From: Sphagnum compactum
Taxonomy: Eukaryota; Bryophyta; Sphagnopsida; Sphagnales
NCBI GenBank assembly: GCA_965153455.1
Contig: OZ234496.1
Coordinates: 14,128,304-14,192,303 of the forward strand
Reading direction: 5' to 3'
DNA: 64,000 nt
Shown: piece after piece, positions 35,664 to 48,700 of the stretch
How the letters are laid out: each line of letters starts with the position of its first letter
Position numbering within the stretch: the first letter of the stretch is position 1
Made by a program: the position numbers and the translations under genes
The notes under the pieces: generated by a model
Databases searched by the model: none
The model's input: only the letters and a program-made list of their open reading frames with translations
What the model was told of the DNA's origin: nothing

Positions 35664-36980
35664 CAATCTCCTCGTTCCTAGGCCTTTTTTCTGCACAACC
35701 AGGGCGTAAAGAACTTGGAACCGTCGTTCAAGTACCGCTCTTCTTCTTCACCAAGACAGAAAGCTCGGAAACTCTTTCCGGTTCGATTGCTTGCGAGTAT
35801 CAGATATCATATCTCCGGGATACTGCAGTCCTGGTTGCAATAACAATATGCAGCCGGCATATAGGCGGCGCGAGCGGCAGGGACTTGCAGGTCCGCTTTG
35901 GCAGTGTGCCTGTGCGGTGTCGCTGCGCTGCCAGGAGCTTTCGTCGCTGGGATCAAATCGGCTTGAAGAAGCTCTTTCAGAAAACACTTTGCGACAATGC
36001 CGCAACTAACAGATCCTCTGTAGATCTTAACACCTTCGCTGTCTCATGATTCTCAGAGGCCACAGCCGTGATAGAAAGTCTTTACGCTCCTCACTCAATT
36101 TCTGCAGAAGCTGTACAAAGGTACATAGTCCATCGATCGACAGGCCGCTGCGTCAAAAGGAGCTAATAGAATACCAAAGAACAGTCGATCTGGTCCATCT
36201 AGGAACTCTTGCTATGGCAAATGTACGTTGAATTTGATCGAAACCAGAACACACAAAAAAAAGATACCTCCAACTCTACAAGCAAGGAAGGTCTCACACC
36301 ATAGCAATATCTCTCAATACGAAACCGAACGCAAAGCACGCAAACTCCTCTACACTACAAAGCCGGAAACTGGCCCCTTCCACAGTAGGACTCCAAAAGA
36401 ACTTCCAGAAATCGTTTCCGCAGACGAAAAGAAGAGCCGATATAATACTACCATCACAGAGCTCACAAACGAGACCAAAACAACAGGCAGACAGACATGT
36501 AGTCTACCAAAGCAAAGAGAAGAAACCACCACAAAATACAGCACTCCTGTATCAATGCCGACTGTTTCAAGCCCACAGAAACCCCCCCCGCCCCCCTTCA
36601 AACGTCAGAAAAAAAAGAAAAAAACAAACCACTAAAAAAAATAAGGAAAACAAAACACTCTGATGCTCCGAGACAAGTTCTTCCACCACCGATCGCAACA
36701 CTCCTGCGTGTGAGCGAAAGGTGAAAGGAACAAAGTTGGAAGAGAAGAAAGAGAGAGAAGAGATGCACACAAAGGCGCGCACATGAGAAAGACAGTAACG
36801 CTCGAATACAGGCCAGGGACATGCACGGATTCTGGCGCTGCTGAGAAAACCAGAGCTGGGCAGAATGCAGTGTACTTAGTAGTCGTGCCAAGTGGGGTGG
36901 GGGAAGGCGCGGGGGGGGGGGGGGGGGGGCGGGAACGAAGGAAGGAGTGGGGGAACGGGGTGAGCAATTTAAATACGAAG
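35664..36980 (-). promoter_or_regulatory. Probable leader and promoter of the OSR gene
   Basis: This GC-richer stretch precedes the OSR ORF on its strand. TATTTAAA, a TATA-like box on the minus strand, lies at 36,968-36,975, which would put a start site near 36,940. A run of 19 G at 36,911-36,929 (C on the gene strand) and a C-rich run at about 36,582-36,597 flank the region. A 135-codon plus-strand frame at 36,228-36,635 is Lys/Thr-rich low complexity and I do not call it a gene. Confidence 0.35.
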
Positions 36981-38400
36981 AGTATAATACCTTATTTTAA
37001 AAAGTTTTAGCAATGGACTTGTTATTATGTAATGATTTTTTTTTACAAACTAGGTACCATTGTACCTTGGCAGCTTCAATATAATTATTTTATTTACACA
37101 ACTGTTGAAATTTTCGAATTGTTTTTTGTTCAAAGGACAAAACTTTTTGTGAATGAAAAGTATTGAATCTTTGAGATTTTTTTAAGAAATTTTCAAATTT
37201 AACTAAATAATTAGTTGACATACATCATGTGTTGAAGTTGCCCCGGTCCTATGGTAATCTTTGAGTAATGTCATGGTATTTATTGATCAATTTTGGGAGT
37301 TGGTCAACTTTTCTTTTTAAATGTTACAATTCCAACAATTTCCAAGCTCAATTTATATAGTTATATGAATTGTGATTGAAAATATTCATCTTTATCATCA
37401 ATTGACGCTTTTATTTAAAAATTGAAACTTCATTGCGATTTGTGTGTATGATTAAATCATTGAATTACACTAGTATTATTTTATTTATTTTTTGTGTCAA
37501 TCCACCAAGGGTTTATACATAATGTTCAAAGCATATGCAACAACAAAGGATAATTTGGGGTTTGGAATGTTTAATGATTTTTAGGAATGCTGAGAAATGC
37601 TTAGGTGGTTCGAGAAATTTATCAGGTCAATAAACAAGAGTAAATATTTAAAATACAAACTTCTAGGAATTTAGGTTTCATGCCATGCCATTAGGGTACC
37701 AAGTCTTTTGTGTGGAAAATATATATATTTGCAAGAAAACATCATACCTAAAATCCCCAAAATCTCATTGAAAAAGAGTAGATTAGAGTGGGGCATATGC
37801 GAACATGGTGGTGCTAATCTAGCTTGTATTGCCTTTATGATGTCCCACTACAAACTACATAAATGATAATTTGGCAGAGATGGTGGTCATCATTATTCAC
37901 ATAACACATTAGTGTAAAGATCTACTCCAATTTCTTTAGTGTAGTTGATGGGCACCTTGTTAAGCACAAGTTTTTAGTGGGCATTTTGAAGAATGAAACA
38001 CTTGCTCTTGTGAGCAATTTGTTTTTCACAATGCTCACCCTCCTTTTTATAATTTGTTTCTTACAATACCAAGTGTGATATCACACGAGCAAATAGAGAA
38101 TAAAAATTTGGAGCAGATCTTTATGCTCTTTAAAGCCCTTAACAATGGGCTATACCTTAGGCTTACATTCAAGCTCTGGGATAGCCAGATTTTCTAAACC
38201 TAGATGGAGGCTAATAATGCAAGTGGGACTCAAAAGTGCATAACAACTTGCAATTGTGTTGAACATAACTTTGGTGGCATCTTCACATGGGACTTGTCTG
38301 ACTGAGACTTTTTCATGAAGCAATGTCGGGCACAAAGCTCTCAAGGTACATTTTGTGAGATCAGATGGATTTGGTGCTGTACATGAGCATCACTTTGTTG
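36981..38400. other. AT-rich intergenic DNA, no gene seen
   Basis: GC content drops abruptly at about 36,965. No coding frame or repeat is supported. Confidence 0.5.
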
Positions 38401-38419
38401 TTCCCATTAGGTTAGTAAC

Positions 38420-39480
38420 AGAATCATGGACTCCAGAAAACAGCCAGCCAATATGAGCCAAAGAGTCACCAGTGCACCATTCATTGGAAGCTTCTTATGG
38501 CTCCCAATTGTGAATAATAAATAACCAACTGACTTGATGTTGGGTTTCACCTTGGTAACCAATCCTGTAGAGTATAATATTACATATAGTAAAGGACGTC
38601 AGGATGAAATGAAGCTTTCCATCCATCGATCCGTCCCGTCATCCGTCCCGTCATTCATCGAAACAGAACAAATATATATTTTAAAAAGGGAAAAAACTAG
38701 AAAAAAAATAAAAACAGAAAAACACTTTAACAATTAGAAACTTTTTGTAAACACTTAAACATGAAACAAAAAAGGGAAACACAGTAAAATAATCTTAAAA
38801 GAAAATTAAAAAATAGATGACAAAAAATAAGAAACAAAACAGAGAGCAAAAGAAAGAGAAAAAAAACCATACTTGAAAAAAAAATGAGGTTTGTCTTCTT
38901 TTTCCAAACTTCAAACCTGCATCTAATCAAACAAAAATAAAAAAGTTTTTTTAATTATTTTTATTATAAAACATATTAGAAAAACTAGAATTTTTTTGGA
39001 AAAGAAAATAGAAAATAAATAAATAAATAAACGCATAAAAATAGAAAAAAAATGAAGATAGACAAAATAAGAATAGAAAAAATTAAAACATGAAACAAAC
39101 ATAAACAAAAAAAAGTGAAAACACAAAAACTATAAAAAAGGAATGGAAACAAATGAAACAAGGAAAGGGAAATACAGTAAAATCATTTCAAAAGAAAAAA
39201 AATTACAAAAAAGAAGAAACCAAATAAAGAGTAGAAAATAAGAAAAAATAAAACTTATAATAATGAAGAAAAACCCTACTTGAAAAAGAATGAGGTGTGT
39301 CTTCTTTCTAAAAACTTCAAACTTGCATCCAAATAAACAAAATCCCTGTACATAGGAAGGATAATAGGTGATTACTAAACTATAATAGATGCATCTAAAT
39401 GGTTAAACCTTCAAGGTCAAGGCAGACCAATTCGGTTAATTCATAGGTAAATTCTAGTGGGTTATTAGTAGGTAGGTAGT
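38420..39480 (+). repeat. MITE-family relic enclosing an A-rich tandem duplication
   Basis: At 38,450-38,575 a block (CACCAGTGCACCATTCATTGG, then TTGGGTTTCACCTTGGTAACC) matches 10,865-10,955 of the COI1 intron MITE. A GTTATTAGTAGGTAGGTAG block at about 39,460-39,478 matches the later part. Between them, an A-rich sequence at about 38,757-38,940 is repeated at about 39,145-39,345, both copies ending in CTTGAAAAA...ATGAGG...GTCTTCTTT and an AACTTCAAAC box. This is probably an expanded or interrupted family member. Confidence 0.5.
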
Positions 39481-39484
39481 AAAA

Positions 39485-42400
39485 ACAAGTGTTTGGTGGA
39501 TATCAATTGTTTTATATTCATCAATTTTAACCATTAAATGATTTTTAAAAACCGGGTCAGATCTTGTATTGATTACAATTTTCTCAATTATAATATCCAT
39601 CAAGGAAATCAAATTTTCCTTAAAAATCAGAAATTGGATTTCACATTTTTTAATATCCTAGAAAATATTATCCATCACATATTCAAGGTGGTTTTCCCAA
39701 CCTAGACAATAACGTTCAAGAATATTATTACAAAACCTGTATACAAAGGGATGAAATTATAAATTACAAATTACATGTCCACAAGCTCACTTGAGTCAAA
39801 CTCATACTCAATTTTTTTAAACCTCTTCTTATAAAAAAACATTAGTTTCAATCAATTATTTCAAAGTAGAGAATAAAAAACAACCCACTCTAGAATCATT
39901 TGGCTATTTCCTGCTTATAAATATTAACTTATCTAAATTATTTGTCAATATATTATGTAGCCTACATCTCTTCAAATTTGTCAATATCCCAACCAAGGAA
40001 AAGCTCTTTTTAATTTCAATTTAAGGTCCCACAATCCCAAGGATTTGATAGGCAAGGAAAACATTGATAGTGAAAAACAAAGACTCATGTTTTCCCCACC
40101 ATTCCAAAGGACATTTAATGCCCTTTGCATTAACTTGGTACCTTTGGAACATCTACAAATCCCTATTAAAAAACTCCTCCACTAGTTCACTAGTTCCAAT
40201 AATCATCTAAAAAATGTCAAGACAAGAAATTTCATCATTTAATTGATTTGTCAGATTCTAACATAGGGTGAAATACATGGTGGCATTTCAACAATATTGG
40301 GAATAAAGACTATCTATCATAATCTTCCATCACATAAACAATTCATTCTTGACCAACCAAAAAAAAACCCAACGTAAGATTTTAAAATTTTGGGCCTAAC
40401 ATTAAAGATAGCATGCTATGGGTTTTTTTTTTCATACCTCATTAGGAATGAAAAAAAAACCATCTAAACATCACAAATTAGCTTTCTAATATTGAAAACA
40501 AACATAGACAACTCCAAAATCACAACCATATCATCCTCTAGCAAATTAGTAATAAAAAATGCCATTTTAAATTCTTCTTTTAATTTCAAGGCCATGATAA
40601 TTGCTACATGCAAGGCATCATAAAGTAACTAATGTCCACAAAATTGGTTACACACAAACACTCACAACCAAAAATATATATCAACAATGATTTGAGAGAT
40701 ATCCCAAATTAAAGGTGAAAGCACATGGCTAATAATCGTCACTAATATTTTACGATCATAACATAAATCAATTATTACCCTAAATTGCAATGTTTCCTAG
40801 AACAATATGATCTTACTTGCAAACTTGCTAAAAAAAATTAAATATCAACAAAAATTTGTAAATCTCACAAACATGAAAATGTTTGTAGATTGTAAACAAA
40901 ATAATGTTTGAAAACTAAAATGACCTAGTTGTCATTAGAATGTTCAATTCTTTTGGCCTCAAACTAGCTTCAATGCAAGCCTTATTTTATTGCTACCAAC
41001 CTTTACCAAATTTCTTTAGCCAAGTGATGCATTTCTATAAATCTATTTGGGAAAACTTTATTAAAAACGTATTTAAAACCCCTAAAAACTATCTTATCAC
41101 TAATGGCATATTAGCAATCTTTGGAAAAAACAAGCCCAAAACATGTTCCTTAGAAACTCTCTTCCAAACCTAAAGTTTCACATTTCACAACAAACTTGAG
41201 AACACTTGTCATCTTGTTCAAATTTGAACCCTCATGTTTAACATATGTTATGATATTATTTCTCAAGCCATATTCATCCAAAACATCAATCAATTTTTTT
41301 GCTAATGCTTATGTTATAGCCTGAAAATCCTCAAACAAACCAAGAGCTATATGCTTTGGTGTTTTAAATCCCTAAAAATCTATAACTAAGGCAAAAACAT
41401 TATGAGCGGACATCCAAAGATCAAAACTAGTAGTGGCAAAATGACATTCTTCAAGGAGAAACAAAACATATGTCCACTTGGTTTTGTCCATTAGGTGAGG
41501 CAAAACATCATGGGAAAAAAACTTTTGTGAAGAAAACCAAACTCAAGGACACAAATGTAAGATCAAATGCTTTAACCATGCATTTTTCACAAATTGCAAA
41601 GGCAAATGGTTTTTTCCAACCAAAAATGTAAGATTCTCCAAAAAACATTTGGTCCACATCATTGTTTTTTAAAGGCTCTTTGGACACGAAAAATAAGAAA
41701 TGGATGAACCCGATATATTTGCCCTTTTTTAATAAGTTGTTTTTCCAAACATCCTTTCATTGCAAAATTGATTCATGTTCAAAAAAATTCAAATTTTCTA
41801 AATGTTTTGCATCAACATGTTTTCTCATGCATGTTATTCCATTTTTTATAATAAAATATTAAACCTTTCTTTAATTTCATTCTTGGGTTGAAGGAAAACA
41901 TAGGATTGGAATAACACAACATACAATTGTTAACACATGATTTGAGGTACACCAAATGTCATTTTTGCATTGTCATTCACATAGAAAAAAGGCCAACATA
42001 AGGCATTCCTATTATGAGGCCTTCATTTTTTCCTTTGGGAATGCAGTAATTTCAAATTTTTCTTAATGTTTTTTTCATCATTTTTTAGAATTTTATTTTC
42101 TTTAATTTGCACAACTTGGGTTTGCTTGAATTTCTTCCATTACTTTATCCTTGTATTTAGCCTCATTCATAAACATTTCACATCTTTTCTTTGGATTAAT
42201 GTATTTTCATTTCCATTAAAGATTTCCATTTTTCACACAATATTCAACAAGGCCAAAGGTGGAAAAATTCAAGCAAATAAAATGTCTTGCAAACAAATGT
42301 TTTGGTTTAAAATTTAAGGTGAAATATGGAACCTTAAAAAAACTAATTCAAACATTTACAACATTTACAAATAAAAATAAAATTCACTCTTCATTATAAG

Positions 42401-42650
42401 AGTGATTTGCAAAAAAATAATGCACAAAATGTCTTAGAAAAAAACTTGCACAAGAAAACATTTAAACAATCAAGCTTGGAACTTTTTTTTTTTGAAAACA
42501 ACTAAAAGATTTTTTTTTTAAAAATAGACAAAAACAACAAAAAAAACACAAAAAGAAACTTCCCTCGTGAAAAAAAAAACTATCAATTGTTTTCAAACTC
42601 CAACCCCAACTTGCAAAATGTGAAAAGGAAGGGAGTACAAGTTATAATAA
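39485..42650. other. AT-rich intergenic DNA, no gene seen
   Basis: Frames of up to about 80 codons (for example near 40,940, 41,662 and 42,066) have no recognisable motif. Confidence 0.5.
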
Positions 42651-42659
42651 CAAGAAGCA

Positions 42660-42955
42660 ATGGCACAACAACAACAACATGAAGGAATAGGTACTTGAAA
42701 CCTAAACCTTAACAACAACAATAATGTGAAGGGAAGTAGTAGTAACACAAAAGGAACAACACACAAAAAAACAACAACGTGAAAATAAACAAAAGAAGTA
42801 ATGCAAAAAGAAGTACAAATAACAACATGAAACGAAACAAAATCAATAGCATGAAAGGAAATATTAACAACAACGTGAAGAAGAACAATAGTGGCAACAC
42901 AAAGGAAAGTAACAACAATAGTGTGAAAGGAACCAAGAAGACTGAAAAAATAAAT
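42660..42955. repeat. Degenerate AACAAC...GTGAA minisatellite
   Basis: Units of roughly 20-35 bp with the pattern (AAC)n-AA-T/C-GTGAARRRAA recur throughout. The plus-strand frame 42,779-42,970 is open only because the repeat encodes Asn, Lys and Ser; it is not evidence of a gene. Confidence 0.6.
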
Positions 42956-43148
42956 GGGGACCCAACATAAGACAACACAACACTTTGAAGGTTTGAAGCG
43001 GCCACATTTTGAATGACAACTGTTTCAAACCCTCAAATTTGTTTTTTTTTTTCCAAACCTAATCCGTAATTGATTTTTTCTTTAAATATTCAAACCTAAT
43101 GGCTTGACTTAACATATGGATCTAAACAAAAAATTGATATTTTGCACA

Positions 43149-43522
43149 AATTTCATAATTTGTGATATTTGATATGATATCCATCTAATATCCAAGTTTT
43201 TTGGATATCACCCAACACCAGTTTCAAATAGAAAAACAAAGTTAACCATCCTTGTTAGCTAATAAACTAGACCCCTATGAAATAATGTTTCCTATTCACC
43301 CACCACCCATCTCTCATGGTATGTTGATGATGATTGGTTCAATCCAAATTGAAAATATGAATATTACATGTCCAAAATTCATAACCTAAATTTTTTGACA
43401 ATCAAATGATCACCCTAAATATCATAATTTGTGATATTTGATATGATATCCATATGATATTTGGGTTTTCTAGATATCACCCAACACCATTTGCAAATAG
43501 AAAAACAAAGCTAACCATCATG
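43149..43522. repeat. 100 bp direct repeats, 270 bp apart, with MITE-like sequence between
   Basis: The block at 43,150-43,252 (TAATTTGTGATATTTGATAT, then ATCACCCAACACCA, then AGAAAAACAAAG) is repeated at 43,420-43,522 with few changes. Between them, 43,245-43,345 carries the TTTCCTATTCACCCACCACC...TCTCATGG block that recurs at 44,580-44,640 and resembles the 11,150-11,190 part of the COI1 intron MITE. Confidence 0.6.
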
Positions 43523-43909
43523 CCAAACTTTGTAAAAAAAAAACACCCAAGGAAGGGAAAAGCACCAAAATCCAAATAAACAAATAGCCCAAAAGAGGCA
43601 GGCCATCAAGAGGAAAGGGAACCACTATAAATTGAACCCTCCTCTAATCACATGAACCTAAAGAAAGGGAGGTAAACTCAATAAAATTATAAGCCTAGAA
43701 GAACTTTCCCCTACAATGATAACAGGTCTCGAGATACTCGATGTCTATAAAAAAAACACGACACTAATAAAGGAAGGCTTTCAGTGCCTTTTGCTCACCA
43801 CACCATGCTAGCACGTAGATGAACAAAGTTATCGGCTTGTTGGTGAAAGCAACCCAAGAACCTCTATGGCAAGAAGGAGAAACACATCCATTGGGTATGT
43901 GTCACAATA

Positions 43910-44430
43910 AAGTCCTTCCTTCACTTGAACCACTTGTGATACCAAGTTTGCTCAAGTGGGGTCGACAATGACGACATCGACCAATGTGCGAATGCCATCA
44001 ACCGATAAAACAATGTTGACCCACCGATGAAAAGCTTGAAAAAAAAGTTATGAGAAAACATGGATTTGATCCCACAAAACATGGAAATTGGCATCTTTCG
44101 CAATGGACACAAAAACATCGTGAACAACATCATGCGATAGAGTCCTCTCCCCACCATGGGCACGATAGAAAAAGTGAATCCCCATGGGTCTAACGGATGG
44201 TCACAGATGGAATGTGTTAGTTCAAGAGTCAAAGGATGAGAAAGGCCTAATTTAGTCTACAACGCAGAAAAGAAAATATTTGAGGGCAAATGAAAGCATG
44301 GGATGACAAGACGAGTAGATAGCCAAGCTCTCACACCCAACCCTCTACAGAATTTCAAACATGCCCAATGTAAATCAAAAGACATATAAAAAATGATGCT
44401 AAAAAAAAGAATGATCAATATGAAATAATT
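43910..44430 (-). mobile_element. Fragment of a non-LTR retrotransposon, 3' part of pol
   Basis: The minus strand is homologous to 59,480-60,070: the same order of a LELTHSICDHPLDPWG-like Cys/His motif, a GRGLYRMM stretch and the frame-shifted domain after it. In the fuller copy these match the C-terminal region of non-LTR reverse transcriptase polyproteins. Stops and frame changes show it is dead. Confidence 0.55.
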
Positions 44431-44469
44431 TCATGAAATCAATATGCTCCCCTCTCTGCAAGCTGCTTG

Positions 44470-44660
44470 AATAGGGGTAAACATGCTGGTTCAACCAGGA
44501 GAAGAAGCTCCCCAGACACCACCCCAAAAAAAAAAAAAAACCATCCTTATTAGCTAATGAACTGGAACCCTATGCAAAAACGTTTCCTATCCACCCACCA
44601 TTCACCTCTCATGGTATGCTGATGACGATTGGTTCAAACTTCAAGCTTCACTCTGGCCCT
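44470..44660. repeat. MITE-family relic
   Basis: Contains AACATGCTGGTTCAACCAG at about 44,478-44,497 and the block GTTTCCTATCCACCCACCAT...CTCATGGTATGCTGATGACG at about 44,581-44,630. The latter matches 43,285-43,345 and is similar to the right end of the COI1 intron MITE. Confidence 0.45.
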
Positions 44661-45215
44661 AAGGAAACAATAAATTACCAAGGATTCCCAGGGTTGTCAA
44701 TGGTCATGTCACATGTGATGTGTTACTACTGCTACTACTAGCTAGCAAGGGGGAACAACAGTCTCCCTTTTCAAAAGTGTAAACGTTTGAATAGGTACAC
44801 CCTAGCCTTGGGTCAGTTTCCACATTGACAAAAACAAACAATTTTTTTTTTCAAAAAATGAATTCGTTTCTAAACTTTGAAATTATATATATATTCCATC
44901 ATCTACTATAATATTGTAATATGAGTAGTAAAATTATTCAGAATGTAACCTATGATAATTATGATGATTTTCAACATGTCAGCTTCATATTTGTCACCAA
45001 GTTTCATTTCACTATTTTGAGGATTACTTCTTCAAACAAATTAATTTTATTAATAATTATTTAATTAATTATGATTAAGAAAACAAATTAAGTTTATTAA
45101 TTATTATTAAGAAAACAGAAGTTTTGAGAAGTGATGACTTTTCCAGGTTTTTTTTTTTTTTTTTTTGGTTCTGCCCTGAAGCAGCAAGTTCCAGTCTTTT
45201 TTGGGGGGGGTGGGG

Positions 45216-45717
45216 CGAAAAAAGGCAACACTGATCCAAATTTCTGGCGAAAATCCCCTGTTTTTTTTCAAAAACGAGTCGCCAAATTTCGCTCAGTTTT
45301 AATTTTCTTGGGGGGAGAGTGTCGTCACAGGCCTGTCTATTAGGCTACACATTTAATGGTCCTGTACAAAACTGTCGCCAGTTAAGTCGAAATCTGCCTT
45401 GGGATGCTCGCCATTTCTGCTACACTACAAAATTGAAGAAGAAAACACTGGGGCCCAGGAGTGTGTATGTATGGGTTGCTGCCAGAGTTTTTTTGGCTTT
45501 TTAATTTGTAGTGTAGCAGAAACGCCGAACCTCCGAAGGCAGATTTCGACTTAAACTGGCGACAGTTTTGTACAGAACCATTACATGTGTAGCCAATAGA
45601 TTAGGCCTTTGGCGACATGCTCCCCAAAAACATAAAAACTGGGCGAAATTTGGCGACTCATTTTTGAAAAAAACAGGGGTTTTCGCCAGAAATTTGGATC
45701 AGTGTCTCCTTTTTGCG
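45216..45717. mobile_element. Long-hairpin (fold-back) element with about 217 bp arms
   Basis: The left arm 45,216-45,433 is the reverse complement of 45,503-45,717 with only scattered mismatches, around a loop of about 69 bp. Matching blocks include CCAAATTTCTGGCGAAAA, GAGTCGCCAAATTTCGC, ACAAAACTGTCGCCAGT, AAGTCGAAATCTGCCTT and TTTCTGCTACACTACAAA. The arms are richer in CG dinucleotides than the flanks. The element has no ORF of interest. A transcript would fold into a long double-stranded hairpin. The target duplication is unclear. Confidence 0.8.
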
Positions 45718-45799
45718 ATTTTTGGCTCATATTGTTTGGGCGCACTTCAACATGCATGCTTGCATGTAATAAATAAATTGTAAGGGGGAACCAAAGGGA

Positions 45800-48700
45800 A
45801 GCCACATGGCTTCTATTTTGGAGGGTGTGGGGGGGTCAAAGGGTTGCTTCTATTACAAATTGCCCCACAATTTTCCAGAAAAATTGGTGATGGGCCAATC
45901 AATGTGACTCCTATTAAAAAAAAAAATTTTAAATTGTGAGCACACCCCTGAACTAATTGACAAAAGGTACAATATACTACCATAATCCAATTCCCCATGG
46001 CAACATGTCACACCATTTGTTCTATATTGTTTGTTACCCTAATAGAACCAATGTTTTTATGGGCGAATTTTTACATGGTGGCAACAAAAGTTTTTGAATT
46101 TTTTTGGGAATTTTTAAATTGTAAATTCAAAAAAAAATTCAAAAAATTTGGAAAAATTCACCAACCTTTGGAAAGCTCACAAACTTGAAAAAAAAAAACC
46201 CATGATTGGAACTAAATCTAAGATCTTTTGAAAACAATTCTGAGATTTGTCAACTATAAAACTTGAAAAAACACTTTGTTGTTGTCATTTTCAAAAAACA
46301 AAACTTTCTCCTTCAAAACTCCCCATAATACAATTATAACACATGATAACACAATAATTAGACATGCCAATTTGTCAAATTATAGCTTGATAATAAATCT
46401 TTAAAAGTGATGGGGGCCACACCATCATTCATCCACTTGTAAGTTTAAAAGGTTGAACATTGTGATTGCACTTACTTCATTTTTTAAAAATTTATTGAAT
46501 GTTTTATGGGTTATTTTGCTTCGTGAATTTTTTCGATATTATGCTCTTCATATACTTCAACAATATGGAAGCAAGGAGCAAACCAAAAAAAATGATGTGA
46601 CAATGGAGGAGAAGAAATTGCTACTTTCCATCATCCGTCATGAACCCAACAAGTTATTATTGATGAGTTTATCCAAAGATTTTGCAAACAACTTCAAAGA
46701 AATACTATCTTTCAAATCTCATAGGGTTCTAAGAAAATATTACAAGTTTAACAAGTGAGATTACCAAAGGAGTGAAAAAGAGAGCCAAGGAAACACAATT
46801 CCCCCCAAACAAACTTGAGGTTGCATTACAAACATGGTTCAAGTAAATCTTTATTTGAAATCTCAATATTCTAGATGGTGTGTGTGTTTGTTACACATAG
46901 AGCACGCTTATTTGTAATATTACTAGGCCAACACAAACTATAACAAATACTTGGATCTCCAACTATGAAATAATAGCTATGCAAAGGACCAAACTTTTGA
47001 GATTTGACCCATTTGATTAATGTGTTCATGTCAAAGTGATCGAGGATTGTATGCAAAAAGTTTGGTCAATAATTATTCATGTCAGCTTGATGAATTTGAT
47101 CACCTTTTCAATTTAGGCCCCAATTAAATATTTACAATATATGTAACTTTCAATGCAATGCCAATCAAACCATCTCTAAAATTGACTTTTTGTTTCTATT
47201 TTTTTAGTAGGTACACAATAAGGATGAGGCTTTGGTAGATGAGATGTAAAAGGGAAACATCACAATCATTCATGGTTTTTTTTTAATACAATTTGCAAAT
47301 GATCCCCACAAAGTTAAGAAATACAATTTTTTTTAAGATTTCAAAAGGTTGGTTGGACAAACCAAAAGGCTACACAACATTGGAGGGTACAATATAGGTG
47401 TTGCATTTGTTTTTGTGTTAAATTTTGAATGACGGTACAACATTTACTACATTATTTCTTTTTGTTTAAGATTTTATATGATGATGTATTGATCTCACTT
47501 GGTGATATATTTTTTGAATCGATTTTTCATCTTTGCATATCAATGGACATCCAAAGTCTATTTACATAGTGAAAGTGGAGATGTTTCTAATAACAAAGTT
47601 TCCCAAACAATCAATCAACTTCCTATTATATAAGTTGTAAGCTTGATGATGTCTACAATACGGATTCAAAACATGGATGTTTTACAAAGCATAATCAAAT
47701 AAAGCCCTTGCACAAGAAAGGGTAAGGGGTTGAGAAATCCAATTCAATACAAGTTCACTTTGGCTCTTGTAAGGAATGCTACTTGGATTAATAAATTCAA
47801 GTTACTTATTGTGTATATCATAGTACCTTTACCATTTCAGCATAAATTAAAATTATTTTTCATTTGACTAAACTTTTGAAAAATTATTCATTATTTGTGC
47901 AGAAAATTTTAATAAAATTAAAAGTTTAACTATTAGGATTTGAACTACAAACCTTCCATAATAGTGACTTAAAATTGAAGCAATCTAGACGCACTAGACT
48001 ACTCCATAACATTGACAAAACCTTATGTAATATTTTTTCTAATCATTATCTGCCAAAAATTTCAGAATTAAAAAAACCAAGTGCCAAAGTTAAGAGTTCA
48101 AATTTAAATAATTATTTGACAGTTCGTTGCTGAAGGGATAAAAGTACTATGGTATATCAAAGAGACCATGTTATTTTTTAAGATGGCAATCGGGTTCAAC
48201 TATGTTTGGTGGTGCTCAAATCTTACATAGATGAAGCAAGACATTTTTTAAAAGTAGATGTTTCAACTCAACAACCACTTGAAGAATCAAATTCAAACAA
48301 TAATCATGATTTTAAATAATGCATCTTCACATAGCATTTCCAATGTTTAATTTGGTTGGTTCCATGGTTTACAACATTATCATTGAACAACATCACTTCT
48401 TCCCACCTAATGTGAAAAATGTTGTACAAGTTCTAGATCAAAATATAATAATATCATTCAAGCCTTGGTACAAATAAATAAATTAAATGGAGTGGTTCTT
48501 ATCATAGTACAAAGAAAATGTTATAGATTTAAAGAAGGTCGTGCCCAACATTAGTTACAAACACTCTTATTTCTTATATATTGGTGTTATAAGGTGTGGT
48601 AGGTTATGGATCCACATATTATTTGCAATAGTTGGATTCCACATCATGAATTTGATCTTTAATGTGGATTGCAAAATGTGTTATTGATGATGAAAGAAAA

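Noticed and set aside
36228-36635. 135-codon plus-strand frame
   Set aside because: Lys/Thr/Pro-rich low-complexity translation in the probable OSR leader, ending in a poly-Lys run; no domain or splice support.
33254-38575. A Pack-MULE spanning the OSR and unidentified genes, bounded by MITE-like ends
   Set aside because: The sequence at 33,254-33,606 contains both ends of its own element, and the 38.4 kb copy faces the same way as a left end, so the two do not bracket the interval as a pair.
38727-39126. Phe/Leu-rich frames resembling membrane helices
   Set aside because: Translations of a duplicated A-rich tract; no conserved residues and no gene structure.
42709-43005. 98-codon Leu/Phe-rich minus-strand frame resembling a membrane protein
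   Set aside because: It is the reverse reading of the AACAAC minisatellite; hydrophobicity is a by-product of the repeat.
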